Shown here: in pieces, positions 15,035-25,356 of the stretch
How positions within the stretch are numbered: the first letter of the stretch is position 1
Layout: every line of letters starts with the position of its first letter
Source: UBA4735 sp036569845
GTDB lineage: Bacteria; Chloroflexota; Limnocylindria; P2-11E
NCBI GenBank assembly: GCA_036569845.1
Contig: DATCPY010000140.1
Span: 1-36,578 of the forward strand
DNA length: 36,578 nt
Direction: 5' to 3'
The notes under the pieces: model-generated
The model's database searches: none
Told to the model about the DNA's origin: nothing
What the model saw: only the letters and a program-made list of their open reading frames with translations
Program-made: the position numbers and the translations under genes

Positions 15035-16287
15035 CTGACGGGCGGGATCTCCGGGCCGGCGATCGCGAGGGCGTAGCGGTCGATCGGGAGCAGCTCCGTG
15101 GCGATCGCCACGACGTCGGCCTTCGTCACTGCTCGGAGGTCGCGCGGGTACCGCTCGAGATGGTCGTCGCCGAGACCGAACAGCTCGGAATCGAGGACCA
15201 TCGCCGCGACGCCGCTCGGGCTCTCGCGCCCGACCTCGAGCTCGCCGACGAGCTTGTCGCGCGCGAGGGCGAGATCGTCGTCGGCGATCACGCCGTCGCG
15301 GATCTTCTTCAGCTCGGTGAAGGTCACCGCGATGGCGCGCTCGACGTTCTCTGGGTTCACGCCCATCCGCACGGTCCAGGGCCCCTGGGCCGCGGTCCCG
15401 GAGATGGTGCTGAAGACGTAGTAGGCGAGGCCGAGCTCGTCGCGCACGACCTGCCCGGCGCGGCTCGCGAAGGTATCAGCCGCGAACACCATGTTGGCCA
15501 CCTGGGCCTTCGTGAATCGCGGATCGGTGCGCGGCAGCCCGGGCCACCCGAGGACCACGTCAGCCTGGGTCTTGTCGGGCACGACGACCGCGCGGCGCTT
15601 GGCCCCGTCGAGACCGATCGGCGCGAGCAGCCGATCCCGCTTGGCGCCGCCGGACCAGGTGCCGAACGTGCGCTCGGCGATCTCGAACGCGCGATCGGCG
15701 TCGAGCGCCCCCGCCATCACGAGTACCGAGCCTCCCGCCTGGATCCCGGTGCGGTGGTACGCCCGGACCTCGTCGATGGTCGCCGTGCGGACGACCTCCT
15801 CGTCGCCGATCGAGCGCGTGCGGAACGGATGCCCCGCGGGATACACGAGCTCGCGCCACGTCCGATCGGCAACGCTCCGGGTGTCCTTCTTCGCCTCCTC
15901 GAAGTCGGCGAGGGCGCGGGCGCGGACGAACTCGAGCGCGTCCGGCGCCAGGGCCGGGCGCACGACCGCGTCGGCGACGAGATCGAGGAACAGGCCCAGA
16001 TCGTCGGCAAGACATTGCCCCGAGAAGACCGCGGCGTGCGATCCGACATCCAGCCGCGCGGATGCGCCGAGACCGTCGAGGGCATCGGACCATGCGCGCG
16101 CGTCACGCGTCGTGGTCCCGCGGAGCATGGCCTGCGCCGTCAGCCGCGCGACACCCGGCCGGCCGGCGGGCTCGAAGAACTGGCCGGCCTCCATCGCGAG
16201 CAGCACCGAGACCGAGCGCAGGCCGGCGATCGGGATGGCCGCGACGCGCAGCCCGTTCTGCAGGGTCCGGCGCTTGATGTCGATCAT
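15031..16287 (-). CDS. M16 family peptidase-like protein, inactive partner subunit
   Basis: This 418-aa protein has the two-lobed M16 fold pattern: an N-terminal RTLQNGLRVAAIP strand and a C-terminal substrate-binding lobe with QVVRDELGLAYYVFS. The zinc motif HxxEH is replaced by RLTAQAML at the matching place (about residues 48-55), so it cannot bind the catalytic zinc. Known bacterial and mitochondrial M16B enzymes work as dimers of an active and an inactive chain. The active chain is encoded immediately upstream with a 4-base ATGA overlap, so a heterodimer is the natural reading. No signal peptide is visible. Its TAG shares CTAG with the mutY stop. Confidence 0.9.
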   Translation of the reverse strand: MIDIKRRTLQNGLRVAAIPIAGLRSVSVLLAMEAGQFFEPAGRPGVARLTAQAMLRGTTTRDARAWSDALDGLGASARLDVGSHAAVFSGQCLADDLGLFLDLVADAVVRPALAPDALEFVRARALADFEEAKKDTRSVADRTWRELVYPAGHPFRTRSIGDEEVVRTATIDEVRAYHRTGIQAGGSVLVMAGALDADRAFEIAERTFGTWSGGAKRDRLLAPIGLDGAKRRAVVVPDKTQADVVLGWPGLPRTDPRFTKAQVANMVFAADTFASRAGQVVRDELGLAYYVFSTISGTAAQGPWTVRMGVNPENVERAIAVTFTELKKIRDGVIADDDLALARDKLVGELEVGRESPSGVAAMVLDSELFGLGDDHLERYPRDLRAVTKADVVAIATELLPIDRYALAIAGPEIPPVS

Positions 16288-17567
16288 CCGGCCTCCGGGA
16301 TGAAGTGGCCCACGGTGCGGGACCGTTCGACGAACGTGTCGCGCGCCGCGCGCTGGACCTCATCCGGCGTGACCTTCGCGAGCGCGTCGTACCACGCGCC
16401 GATGGACGGGGCGGCGCCGCTCGAAAGAAGGCTCCCCAGGCGGTAGGCCCGCCAGGTGATGGTGTCACTGGGAAAAGCGACGCTCGCGAGCAACCCGCGG
16501 CGCACCCGCGCGAACTCCGCGTCGCCGATCGGCTCATCGGCGAGTCGAGCGAGCTCTCCCTGGAGCGCGCCCTCGACCGCGGCGTGGGTCACCCCGGGCC
16601 GGACCGTGGCTTCGATCATGAAGAGGAACGGGTCCTTGGTGAGCCCGAAGCTCGCGTCGACCTCGGTCGCAAGCTCCTTCTCGATGAGGCCGCGATATAG
16701 GCGCGACGAGCGCCCCGACGCCGAATCGCCACCGCCACCGCCGGCGAGCGCGACTCCGAGCGCCTGGAGCGCGGCGGCGCGCGGGTCGCTGGCGGCCGCG
16801 GTGTGGAAGCCGATCTGCACGATGGGCAGGGCGCCCCCGGCCCGGTGCACCACGAGTCGCTTCTCGCCCATCTGCGGCGGCTCTGGAGCGAGCGGCGGCG
16901 CGATGATCTCCGCTTGCTCGACGGAGCCGAACGCGGCCGCGGCCTTGTCGACGAGCGTCTCCGCTCGGTCATCTCCGACCACGACCACGTAGGCGTTATT
17001 CGGCGCGTAGTACCTCCGGTAGTGCGCGTATAGACCGTCACGGGTCATGAGCTTGATCTCGAACTTGCTGCCGATGACGCCCTGGCCGTACGGGTGCCGG
17101 TCGAACGCGACCGCCTGGAGCGATTCGCCGACGAGGAACGATGGATCGTTCTCAAGGCCCTCGCGCTCGCTCACGATCACGGTGCGCTCGGCCTCGACCT
17201 CCTCGGTCGAGATGAGCGCGTTGCGCATGCGGTCCGCCTCGAGCTCGAGCGCGACCTCGTAGCGATCGCGCGGGACCGTCTCGAAGTAGCAGGTCACGTC
17301 CTCGTTGGTGAACGCGTTCCACTGCGCGCCGTAGCGCGCGAGCAAGCGGTCGAGGTCGCCCTTCGGGTGCGCAGGGGTGCCCTTGAAGAGCATGTGCTCG
17401 AGGAAGTGCGACATGCCGGTCGTGCCGGGGACCTCGTTGCGCCCGCCGACGTGATACCAGACCCACAGCGAGACGACCGGCGCGTGCCGCGCCTCGAGGG
17501 CGTGGATGACCAGCCCGTTCGCGAGGCGACGGGTGACAGGGACGTCCTCGAGACGTGGATCGGGGAT
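16284..17567 (-). CDS. M16 family zinc peptidase, active subunit (no canonical start codon found)
   Basis: The catalytic motif HFLEH and the downstream third ligand region ELEADRM are intact, and the C-terminal lobe is complete, so this is a functional-looking M16B protease of about 427 aa. The first ATG (17414-17412) falls inside the zinc motif region (GMSHFLEH). The homologous N-terminal strand (VTRRLANGLVIHALE, then VSLWVWYHVGGRNEVPG) is encoded upstream, in frame, right up to the PBP stop codon at 17579-17577. That stretch contains no ATG, GTG or TTG; only an ATC (17567) and a CTG (in NGLVI) are available. The ATC is used here as a provisional start. Initiation at a rare codon, or a sequence error, would explain it. 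Overlaps the inactive partner by 4 bases. Confidence 0.85.
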   Translation of the reverse strand: MPDPRLEDVPVTRRLANGLVIHALEARHAPVVSLWVWYHVGGRNEVPGTTGMSHFLEHMLFKGTPAHPKGDLDRLLARYGAQWNAFTNEDVTCYFETVPRDRYEVALELEADRMRNALISTEEVEAERTVIVSEREGLENDPSFLVGESLQAVAFDRHPYGQGVIGSKFEIKLMTRDGLYAHYRRYYAPNNAYVVVVGDDRAETLVDKAAAAFGSVEQAEIIAPPLAPEPPQMGEKRLVVHRAGGALPIVQIGFHTAAASDPRAAALQALGVALAGGGGGDSASGRSSRLYRGLIEKELATEVDASFGLTKDPFLFMIEATVRPGVTHAAVEGALQGELARLADEPIGDAEFARVRRGLLASVAFPSDTITWRAYRLGSLLSSGAAPSIGAWYDALAKVTPDEVQRAARDTFVERSRTVGHFIPEAG

Positions 17568-17576
17568 GAGTGAAAC

Positions 17577-19715
17577 CTAAGGCGTTCCTCCGAACTTCGC
17601 CGCGAAGACCGCGCGCGAGGCCGCGCCGGCGTCCTGCGACCCGAGCAGGCCCGGCTTCTCCTCGAACAGCGTCGCGATCGCGATCTTCGGCCCGTCGTAC
17701 GGCCCGAACCCGATGAACCACGCATCGGGATTCCCCGATGACGTCTCGGCGGTCCCGGACTTCCCGGCGACCGCCGTCGGGAAGCCGAGGAACTTGAAGT
17801 ACACGGTGCCGTTCGGATCGCTCACGACCGCGCGCATGCCGTCGCGGATGAGCGAGAGATCGGCGGGGGTCGTGTTCGCGTTGCCGAGCCTGGTCGCGTC
17901 GAACCTCTTGACCGTCGCCCCATCGCGGGTGCGAAGCTCGAGCACCATCCGGGGCTTCCACACGATCCCGTCGTTCGCGAGAGCGGCCGTGTAGTTCGCC
18001 ATCTGCAACGGCGTCGCGAGCAGGTAGCCCTGACCGATCGCGAGGTTCGTCGCATCGCCGGGGTTCCAGACCTTGTCCTGCGGCGCCGTGAAGGCGGCCT
18101 GCTTCCATGCCGGACTCGGCACGATGCCCTCGGCCTCGAGGACGAAATCGATGTCAGTGGCCTTGCCGAGACCGAAGCTCAGCGCCTCGTTCGGCAGCAG
18201 GTCGGTCTTCGTGTCGTTCAGCCGCTTGCCGAGCTCGTAGAAGAACGTGTTGCACGATCTCGCGAGCGCCGTGCGCATGTCGATCGTGCCGAGGTTCCCG
18301 GTCTCGTGATTGAGCTGGACGACCCCGTACCCGCTCCATGACGCCGGGCAATCGATGCGCTCGCCGGCGTGATACAGGCCGTTGCGCAGCGCGGCCGCGG
18401 CGGTCACGGGCTTGAACGACGATCCCGTCGGGTACTGCCCGAAGGTCGCTCGCGCGAGCAGCGGCTTCTTCGGGTCGGCGTTCAGCTGCGCGATCGCGCT
18501 GCTGTCGCCGCTGATGAAGAGATTGAGGTCGAACGATGGCCGGCTCGCGAGCACCAGGATCTCGCCCGTCCACGGATCCTCCGCGACGATGGAGCCCTTC
18601 TGGTCGCCGAGAGCCTTCTCCGCCGCGGCCTGGAGGACGGGATCGAGCGCGAGCACGGCGTCCTGTCCGGCGACCGGCGGCGTCTCACCGAGCAGCTCGA
18701 CCGGCCGCTCGTCCGGATCGACGATCGACAGGCGCCAGCCGTAGCTCCCGCCGAGCACGTCATCGAGCTGCTGCTCGAGGCCGGTGGCGCCGATCAGATC
18801 GCCGGCCGCGAACCCGCGGGCGCCGATCTTCGCCGCGTCGGCGTCGGTCGCCTCGCGCAGGTACCCGATGAGCTGCGAGGCGAGCCCGGTCGGGTAGCTC
18901 CGGACACGCTGGGCTTGGAGCTGCACGCCTTCGATGACCGAGAGCCGCGGCCGCAGCGCGGTGAACGCCGCGCCGGTGAGGGTCTTGATCGGGACGAAGC
19001 TGTCGGGCCGGACCCACGACGCGTTGTATTTCGCCTTTATGTCGTCGGACTTGAGATTGAGCGCGCTCGACAGGCTCGCGAGCATCCCGCTCTCATTCTT
19101 GATCTGCTCTGGCACGACGCCCACGACCGCGGCGTCGGTGAACGTCGCGAGCTCGGTGCCATCGCGCGCGACGATCCGCCCGCGGCTCGTCGCCAGCCGC
19201 GTCATGCGGACCAATCGGCCGGTCAGGAGGTGCGGCAGGATCGCCTCCGGCGTCCAGTCGATCCTCCAGGCCGCCTTGTCCTTCTCGCCGACCATCACGA
19301 GCGATAGGAACGTGTCCCGTTCGAAGTCGCCGATGCGCTGCGTGTGGAACGTGACGCTCAGCGGAGCGGTGGCCCGTCGCGGGTCAGGCGAGCCGTTCGG
19401 GCCGGTGAGATGGACGGCGTTGCCGGTCACGGCCTCGAGCGACTTGAGCGTCATCTCCTCGGCGATGCGCGGCAGCCGGGCGATGAAGCCGTCCTCGCCG
19501 ACCCGGGCCTTGCTCTCGTCGGTAAGGAGGGCCCACATCGCCGGGTAGTCGGACTTCGCCCATGCCGCGGCGTACGCGCGCGCGACGGGCTCGGCCGCAG
19601 GCGGCTGCGGCTCGCAGGCGGCGAAGAGCGAACCAACGACGACCAGGATCGAGACCAAGGATCCTCGTCGTGCGGCCGAGCCCGGCTTTGCCGGCCTCGG
19701 CCGAGCCCCATTCAA
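17577..19715 (-). CDS. Class B penicillin-binding protein with MecA_N-type domain
   Basis: This protein of about 712 aa cross-links peptidoglycan. A basic stretch (KPGSAARR), a hydrophobic run VSILVVVGSLFAAC and Cys34 resemble a lipoprotein signal, although Phe at -3 is unusual. Residues 40-165 form an NTF2-like MecA_N domain, followed by a dimerisation region, then the transpeptidase with SSFK (432-435, active Ser432), SCN (487-489) and KSGT (652-655). All three active-site motifs are intact. The start is uncertain: TTG 19715 includes the basic region, while TTG 19658 has GAGGA just upstream but leaves a very short signal, and a 29-bp hairpin lies between the two. It is 4 bases after gamma-glutamyltransferase and next to the M16 pair, in one transcript. 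Confidence 0.92.
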   Translation of the reverse strand: MNGARPRPAKPGSAARRGSLVSILVVVGSLFAACEPQPPAAEPVARAYAAAWAKSDYPAMWALLTDESKARVGEDGFIARLPRIAEEMTLKSLEAVTGNAVHLTGPNGSPDPRRATAPLSVTFHTQRIGDFERDTFLSLVMVGEKDKAAWRIDWTPEAILPHLLTGRLVRMTRLATSRGRIVARDGTELATFTDAAVVGVVPEQIKNESGMLASLSSALNLKSDDIKAKYNASWVRPDSFVPIKTLTGAAFTALRPRLSVIEGVQLQAQRVRSYPTGLASQLIGYLREATDADAAKIGARGFAAGDLIGATGLEQQLDDVLGGSYGWRLSIVDPDERPVELLGETPPVAGQDAVLALDPVLQAAAEKALGDQKGSIVAEDPWTGEILVLASRPSFDLNLFISGDSSAIAQLNADPKKPLLARATFGQYPTGSSFKPVTAAAALRNGLYHAGERIDCPASWSGYGVVQLNHETGNLGTIDMRTALARSCNTFFYELGKRLNDTKTDLLPNEALSFGLGKATDIDFVLEAEGIVPSPAWKQAAFTAPQDKVWNPGDATNLAIGQGYLLATPLQMANYTAALANDGIVWKPRMVLELRTRDGATVKRFDATRLGNANTTPADLSLIRDGMRAVVSDPNGTVYFKFLGFPTAVAGKSGTAETSSGNPDAWFIGFGPYDGPKIAIATLFEEKPGLLGSQDAGAASRAVFAAKFGGTP
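19674..19702. repeat. Hairpin at the gamma-glutamyltransferase/PBP junction
   Basis: GGCCGAGCCCGGC (19674-19686) and GCCGGCCTCGGCC (19690-19702) are inverted repeats of 13 bases with one mismatch and a 3-base loop. It lies just past the gamma-glutamyltransferase stop. Depending on the true PBP start it is either intergenic (a partial terminator or processing site) or within the first codons of the PBP gene. Confidence 0.55.
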
Positions 19716-19719
19716 CGGC

Positions 19720-21282
19720 CTAGTAGCCGGCCGCGTAGCCCTCGCGTCGCGGATCCGCGCCTCCCGAGAACACTCCGTTCTCATCGATGGCGATGGCCTG
19801 CGCGCCGCCGGTGATCTCAGCCCATTCGCCGAGCACCTGCAGGTCATGTCCTTTCGCAGCCAACCCCTTGCGCACCTGTTCGGGGAAACGTGACTCGACC
19901 TGCAGTGTTCTGCCGGTCTCGTGATACCAGCGAGGCGCCTCGATGGCCTCCTGGACGTCGAGGCCGTGGTCGATGAGGCCGACGCCGAGCTGGAAGTTCG
20001 TCTGCACCTGCGCGTGCCGGCCCGGCGTGCCATACACGAAGCGCGGCGCTGATCCGTCCAGGACCATCACGGTGTTGAGGGTGTGCACCGGCCGCTTGCC
20101 GGGAGCCAACATGTTCGGAGATCGCGGGTCGAGCGAGAAGCCCGCGAGCCGGTTGTTGAGCAGGATCCCGGTGCCAGGGACCATCGTCGCCGATCCGAAC
20201 GCGCTGAAGACGCTCTCGATGAGCGACACGGCGTTGCCGTCACGGTCGACGACCGCAAGGTACGTCGTGTCGGCTGGGAGCGCGGCCGCTTCGACCCGCT
20301 CCGCCGCGCGCCCGGCGATAGCCCGACGGCGCCGCGCGATGAACGCACTCGCGAGCAGCTCGTCGACGGCGAATGGCACGGCCCGCGGGTCGCCGGCCAT
20401 CGCGTCGCGGTCCGCGAACGCGAGCTTCTTGATCTCGACCATCGTGTGGATCTGTTCGGCACTGCCCCAGCCCATCGCGGTCAAGTCCAAGCCCTCGGCG
20501 ATGGCGAGCTCCTCGAGCAGGATGTGGCCCTGCGATACCGGCGGCTGGCCGACGACCCGCAACCCCCGATACGTCGTCTCGATGGGCAGGCGCCGCTCGG
20601 TGCGATGCGTCTCCAGATCGTCCGCCGTGAGCCAGCCGCCCAGCTCCGTGATGCCGGCGGCGATGCGCTCCGCGAGGTCGCCCTGGTAGAAGGTCTCGGC
20701 GCCCTCCGACGCGATGGCCCGCAGCGACGCCGCGAGGTCGGGCTGCTGGAGCATCTCGCCAGCCTGCGGATGCCGGCCGCGCGGACTGTAGGTGCGCGCT
20801 GCCGTCGGATCGGCCGCAATGCGGTCGCCCTCCTCGCCGATCGCGGCCGAGAGCGCGTCGCTGACCGGGAACCCTTCGGCCGCGTACGCGATCGCTGGCG
20901 ACAGCGCCCGATCCAGGCCGAGGCGCCCCTGGTCGGCGAGCATGTCGGCCCAGGCGGCGATGCAGCCGGGCACGGTCGCGAGCTTCGCGCCGGTGTCGCC
21001 GAACGTGAGACCGAAGGCGCTAGCGTCGGCCCGCGCGGGTGCCGCGCCCGAGCCGTTGTACGCCGTGACCGTGCGCGCCCCGGAGTCGTACACGAGTGCG
21101 AACACATCCCCGCCGATCGAGGTGCGCTGCGGGAGGACGACGGCGCACACGGCTGCTGCGGCGATCGCCGCATCCACCGCGGATCCGCCGTCGCGTAGGG
21201 CGGCGATCCCGGCAGCGGTCGCGAGGTGGTGTCCGCTGGCGACGATGCCGTTGGCCGCTCGCACCGTCGGGCGATGGGTCAT
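19720..21282 (-). CDS. ggt: Gamma-glutamyltransferase
   Basis: This 520-aa Ntn hydrolase transfers or hydrolyses gamma-glutamyl groups from glutathione-like compounds, releasing glutamate. The autocatalytic nucleophile is Thr339 in PADTTYLAVVDRDGNAVS. The large-subunit start (ANGIVASGHHLATAAGIAAL) and the GILLNN and GTPGRHAQVQ signatures are present. The usual TPG-GG loops are slightly altered, as in many environmental members. The start is ATG 21282-21280; the frame upstream is Ser/Arg-rich shadow of the next gene. There is no export signal, whereas many bacterial homologues are periplasmic, so it may be cytosolic. It sits 10 bases after a small membrane protein gene and leads directly into the PBP gene. 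Confidence 0.93.
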   Translation of the reverse strand: MTHRPTVRAANGIVASGHHLATAAGIAALRDGGSAVDAAIAAAAVCAVVLPQRTSIGGDVFALVYDSGARTVTAYNGSGAAPARADASAFGLTFGDTGAKLATVPGCIAAWADMLADQGRLGLDRALSPAIAYAAEGFPVSDALSAAIGEEGDRIAADPTAARTYSPRGRHPQAGEMLQQPDLAASLRAIASEGAETFYQGDLAERIAAGITELGGWLTADDLETHRTERRLPIETTYRGLRVVGQPPVSQGHILLEELAIAEGLDLTAMGWGSAEQIHTMVEIKKLAFADRDAMAGDPRAVPFAVDELLASAFIARRRRAIAGRAAERVEAAALPADTTYLAVVDRDGNAVSLIESVFSAFGSATMVPGTGILLNNRLAGFSLDPRSPNMLAPGKRPVHTLNTVMVLDGSAPRFVYGTPGRHAQVQTNFQLGVGLIDHGLDVQEAIEAPRWYHETGRTLQVESRFPEQVRKGLAAKGHDLQVLGEWAEITGGAQAIAIDENGVFSGGADPRREGYAAGY

Positions 21283-21292
21283 CGCCCTGATG

Positions 21293-21673
21293 TTAGGCGG
21301 CTGAGCGAAGGACGAGCTCGATCGCGACCCGCCATGCGAACGCCGAGAGCGTCGCTGTGGCGATCCCGAACGCGAGCGAATTGCGTGGCCGCTGGACGAC
21401 CGGCATGAGCGCGATCGCGAGCGCGACCAGCAGGAGCTGCGGCGCATCGGTGAGCAGGACGCCGGCGAACAGGATGTAGCCGATCGCGATCCAGCCCATG
21501 ACCGCAGGCCCGTTCGTCGCCACGACGAATGCGGCGATGGCAGCTGCGGCGGCGGAGCCCCAGAGCATCAGATCGATGCCGGGATTTCCGAAGCCGCCCG
21601 TCTGTAGGTACGCGAACACGCCCATCGCGATCGCGTCGAACGTCGCGACCGATGCCCGGATGGTGGGGCTCAT
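21293..21673 (-). CDS. Small integral membrane protein (126 aa), unknown
   Basis: I do not recognise the family. About four hydrophobic segments are visible (roughly residues 10-24, 33-52, 58-75 and 78-93, with a final one near 105-120). The ends are short and hydrophilic, and there are no catalytic or binding motifs. The ATG at 21673 overlaps the upstream acetyltransferase stop in an ATGA, so it is translated from the arginine operon transcript. It separates arginine genes from gamma-glutamyltransferase. Confidence 0.7.
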   Translation of the reverse strand: MSPTIRASVATFDAIAMGVFAYLQTGGFGNPGIDLMLWGSAAAAAIAAFVVATNGPAVMGWIAIGYILFAGVLLTDAPQLLLVALAIALMPVVQRPRNSLAFGIATATLSAFAWRVAIELVLRSAA

Positions 21674-22200
21674 GACGGCTCAGTGTGAAGGAAGAGGCGG
21701 GTGTAGCCCACGGGTTCGCCGGCGCCGAGCGATGGCGGTGTCGTGCCGTCGAGGTGCATGAGCATCGCGTGCTCGTCGCACGCGAAGCGTTTCGGGCACA
21801 CCGGGCACTCCGACGCGCTCTTCTCCGGGAGTCGGCCCAGGCTCGTCAACGTGAAGCCGCACTTGGTGAAGAAGTCCGGGACGAGGGTGAGCGCGAACAC
21901 ACGGCGCAGCCCTCGCTCGCGAGCCCGTTGCACACAGGCCAGCACGATCGCCTTGCCCACACCCTGTCCGCCCGCCTCAGGCGCCACCGCAAGCGACCGA
22001 AGCTCGGCGAGGTCCGCGGTCAGCACCGCGAGCGCGCCGCACCCCCGGAACGAGCCGGCCTCGTCCGCCACCACGAAGTCGCCGAGGTTCGCCCGCAGGA
22101 ACGCCTCGCTGCGCTCGAGCATGCGGTCCTCCGCGGCGAAACGATCGATGAGCGTCTTCATCGGAGCGATGTCGGACTCGCGCGCGGCCCGGACGATCAC
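21670..22200 (-). CDS. GNAT acetyltransferase, probable short N-acetylglutamate synthase
   Basis: This 176-aa single-domain GNAT has the acetyl-CoA loop as GGQGVGKAIVL (about residues 78-88), followed by ALTLVPDFFTKCGF, the motif seen in short ArgA-type N-acetylglutamate synthases. Its C-terminal ECPVCPKRFACDEHAML with clustered Cys also fits that group, where it is a common tail. It starts at GTG 22200, overlapping the argH stop by 4 bases. Being the last enzyme of an argCJBRGH run makes N-acetylglutamate synthesis the natural role: it would prime the cycle that ArgJ then recycles. Assignment is by family resemblance and context. Confidence 0.82.
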   Translation of the reverse strand: MIVRAARESDIAPMKTLIDRFAAEDRMLERSEAFLRANLGDFVVADEAGSFRGCGALAVLTADLAELRSLAVAPEAGGQGVGKAIVLACVQRARERGLRRVFALTLVPDFFTKCGFTLTSLGRLPEKSASECPVCPKRFACDEHAMLMHLDGTTPPSLGAGEPVGYTRLFLHTEPS

Positions 22201-23566
22201 GTGCCGAAGGCGGCTTTCGCCTCCGCCAGTGCCTCGCGTACCCGTTCCGGAGCGGTCCCGCCCGGCGACCGCCGCGCCGCGAGCGACCGCGCGACCGTCG
22301 CGCCCTCGGCCGCGTCATCGCCGAACCGCGCGTCGTAGCCGCGGAGATCCGCCGCCGTGAGGCCTGCGAGATCCGTCCCGGCCGCGAGCCGGTCGCGCAC
22401 GATCCGACCGACGATCTCGTGTGCCTCTCGGAAGGGAACTCCGCGCGTGGCGAGATGATCGGCCAGGTCGGTGGCCGCGAGCATGCCCCGGTCCGTGGCG
22501 TGGCGCATGGCCTCGCGATCGAAGCGCAGCCCGCGCATCACGCGCGCGAGCGCCTCGAGGGCCGGGGCGGCGGACGCCGCGTCGTACAGCGGCACGCGCT
22601 GCTCCTGGAGATCGCCGTCGTAGGCCAGCGGCAGACCCTTGAGCGTCGTCAGGATCGCGACGAGGTCGCCGATGATCCGGCCGGCGCGGCCGCGCGCGAG
22701 CTCGGCGACGTCGGCGTTCTTCTTCTGCGGCATGATGCTCGAGCCGGTCGCGTGCTCGTCGCTCAGCTCGGCGAATCCGAACTCGGCGCTCGTCCACAGG
22801 ACCAGCTCCTCGCCGAGGCGCGAGGCGTGGACCGCGGCCAGCGCCGCGACGAAGGCGAGCTCCGCGACGAAGTCGCGGTCCGAGACGGCGTCCATGCTGT
22901 TCCGGAAGGTATCCGACAATCCGAGCTCGGCCGCGACCGACGCTGGGTCGACCGGATACGGCGATCCCGCGAGCGCGGCAGCGCCGAGCGGTGAGACTGC
23001 GGCGCGGCCGCGCGCCCCTGCAACGCGGGCGCGGTCGCGGCGGAAGGCCTCGACGTGCGCGAGGAGGTGGTGGGCGAGCGAGACCGGTTGCGCGCGCTGC
23101 AGATGCGTATAACCGGGTAGGACGGTCTCGACCTCATCCGCCGCGCGCTCGATGAGAGCTTGGCCGAGCTCACGCAACGCGGCGTCGAGGGCATCGAGAG
23201 CGTCAAGGGCGAAGAGGCGGAGGTCGAGCGCGACCTGGTCATTGCGGCTTCGCGCGGTGTGCAGCTTTCCGGCAGTCTCGCCGAGGCGCGCGGCGAGCAC
23301 CTGCTCGACGGCCGAGTGCACGTCCTCGGCAGCGGCGGGCCACGGGAAGGTACCCGCGCGCAGCTCCTCCCCGATCGCCTCCAGCCCCCCGACGATGGCG
23401 CGAACATCCGCCACCGGCAGGATGCCCTGCCGCCCGAGCATCCGGACGTGGGCCAGGCTGCCGCGCACGTCGTGCAGCGCGATGCGCTTGTCCAGCTCGA
23501 GCGACGCAGTGAACGCGCGGATCTGCGGGTCGAGGCCCGTCGCGAACCGTCCCTTCCAGAGGTCGG

Positions 23567-23570
<4 letters not shown>
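22197..23570 (-). CDS. argH: Argininosuccinate lyase
   Basis: This 457-aa protein splits argininosuccinate into arginine and fumarate, the last step of the pathway. It carries the fumarase/aspartase superfamily signature SSIMPQKKNADVAEL, with the catalytic Ser in the flexible loop. HTARSRNDQVALDLRLF and the GYTHLQRAQPVS substrate region are present. Length is normal. The start is GTG 23570-23568, whose GTGA overlaps the argG stop by 4 bases, so the two are coupled. Expected to be a cytoplasmic homotetramer. Confidence 0.97.
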
Positions 23571-24862
<1,292 letters not shown>

Positions 24863-24876
24863 TTTTGTGTGCCTTT

Positions 24877-25356
24877 TCACGCTTGCTTTCCCACCCCGTA
24901 GTCCGCGAGGCGTTTGTTTATCCCACGCGCGCGCGCGGGATCACGTGCGGCGATGAAGACCGTGTCATCGCCTGCGATCGTCCCGACGACATCGGAGAAC
25001 CCGGACGTGTCGAGCGCGATCGCGAGTGCGTTGGCGGTCCCGGGCGGCGTGCGGAGCACGACGAGGTTCCCCGCGACTGCGCCCTGGACCGGGTACTCCT
25101 CGCAGAACCGCCGCAGCCGCTCGATGCCGCCCGACACGGGCACGGAGAGTGGCGGGGCGTACACGTGCGTGCCGTCGCGCGCGACCTTGACGAGGCCGAG
25201 CTCGACGATGTCGCGCGAGACCGTCGCCTGCGTCGCCGCGTACCCGGCGACCCGGAGCGCACGCACCACGTCCTGCTGGGTAGCGAGCCTCTTCTCGCCG
25301 GCCAGTCGCAGGAGCGACTGCTGGCGTTGCTGCTTGCGGACATTGAGCTCGTTCAC
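24877..25356 (-). CDS. argR: Arginine repressor ArgR
   Basis: This 159-aa regulator has an N-terminal winged helix (residues about 1-70, with TQQDVVRALRVAGYAATQAT and SRDIVELGL), and a C-terminal oligomerisation and arginine-binding domain with GTIAGDDTVFIAARD carrying the paired Asp that bind L-arginine. Known ArgR hexamers bind ARG boxes when arginine is high. Two such boxes are visible upstream of argC, so this protein probably represses its own operon. The start is GTG 25356-25354, overlapping the argB stop as GTGA; longer frames upstream are shadow of argB. Confidence 0.95.
   Translation of the reverse strand: MNELNVRKQQRQQSLLRLAGEKRLATQQDVVRALRVAGYAATQATVSRDIVELGLVKVARDGTHVYAPPLSVPVSGGIERLRRFCEEYPVQGAVAGNLVVLRTPPGTANALAIALDTSGFSDVVGTIAGDDTVFIAARDPARARGINKRLADYGVGKQA

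Noticed and set aside
14182..16446. A 754-codon open plus-strand frame across mutY and the M16 pair
   Set aside because: It overlaps mutY in another frame and is antisense to the peptidase genes; the composition is Arg/Ala-rich without any motif.
16284..19715. A PBP-M16 fusion made by reading through the TAG at 17579-17577, since both are in the same frame
   Set aside because: The two domains have no known fusion, one is extracytoplasmic and the other looks cytoplasmic, and no recoding element is visible; a rare start codon is simpler.
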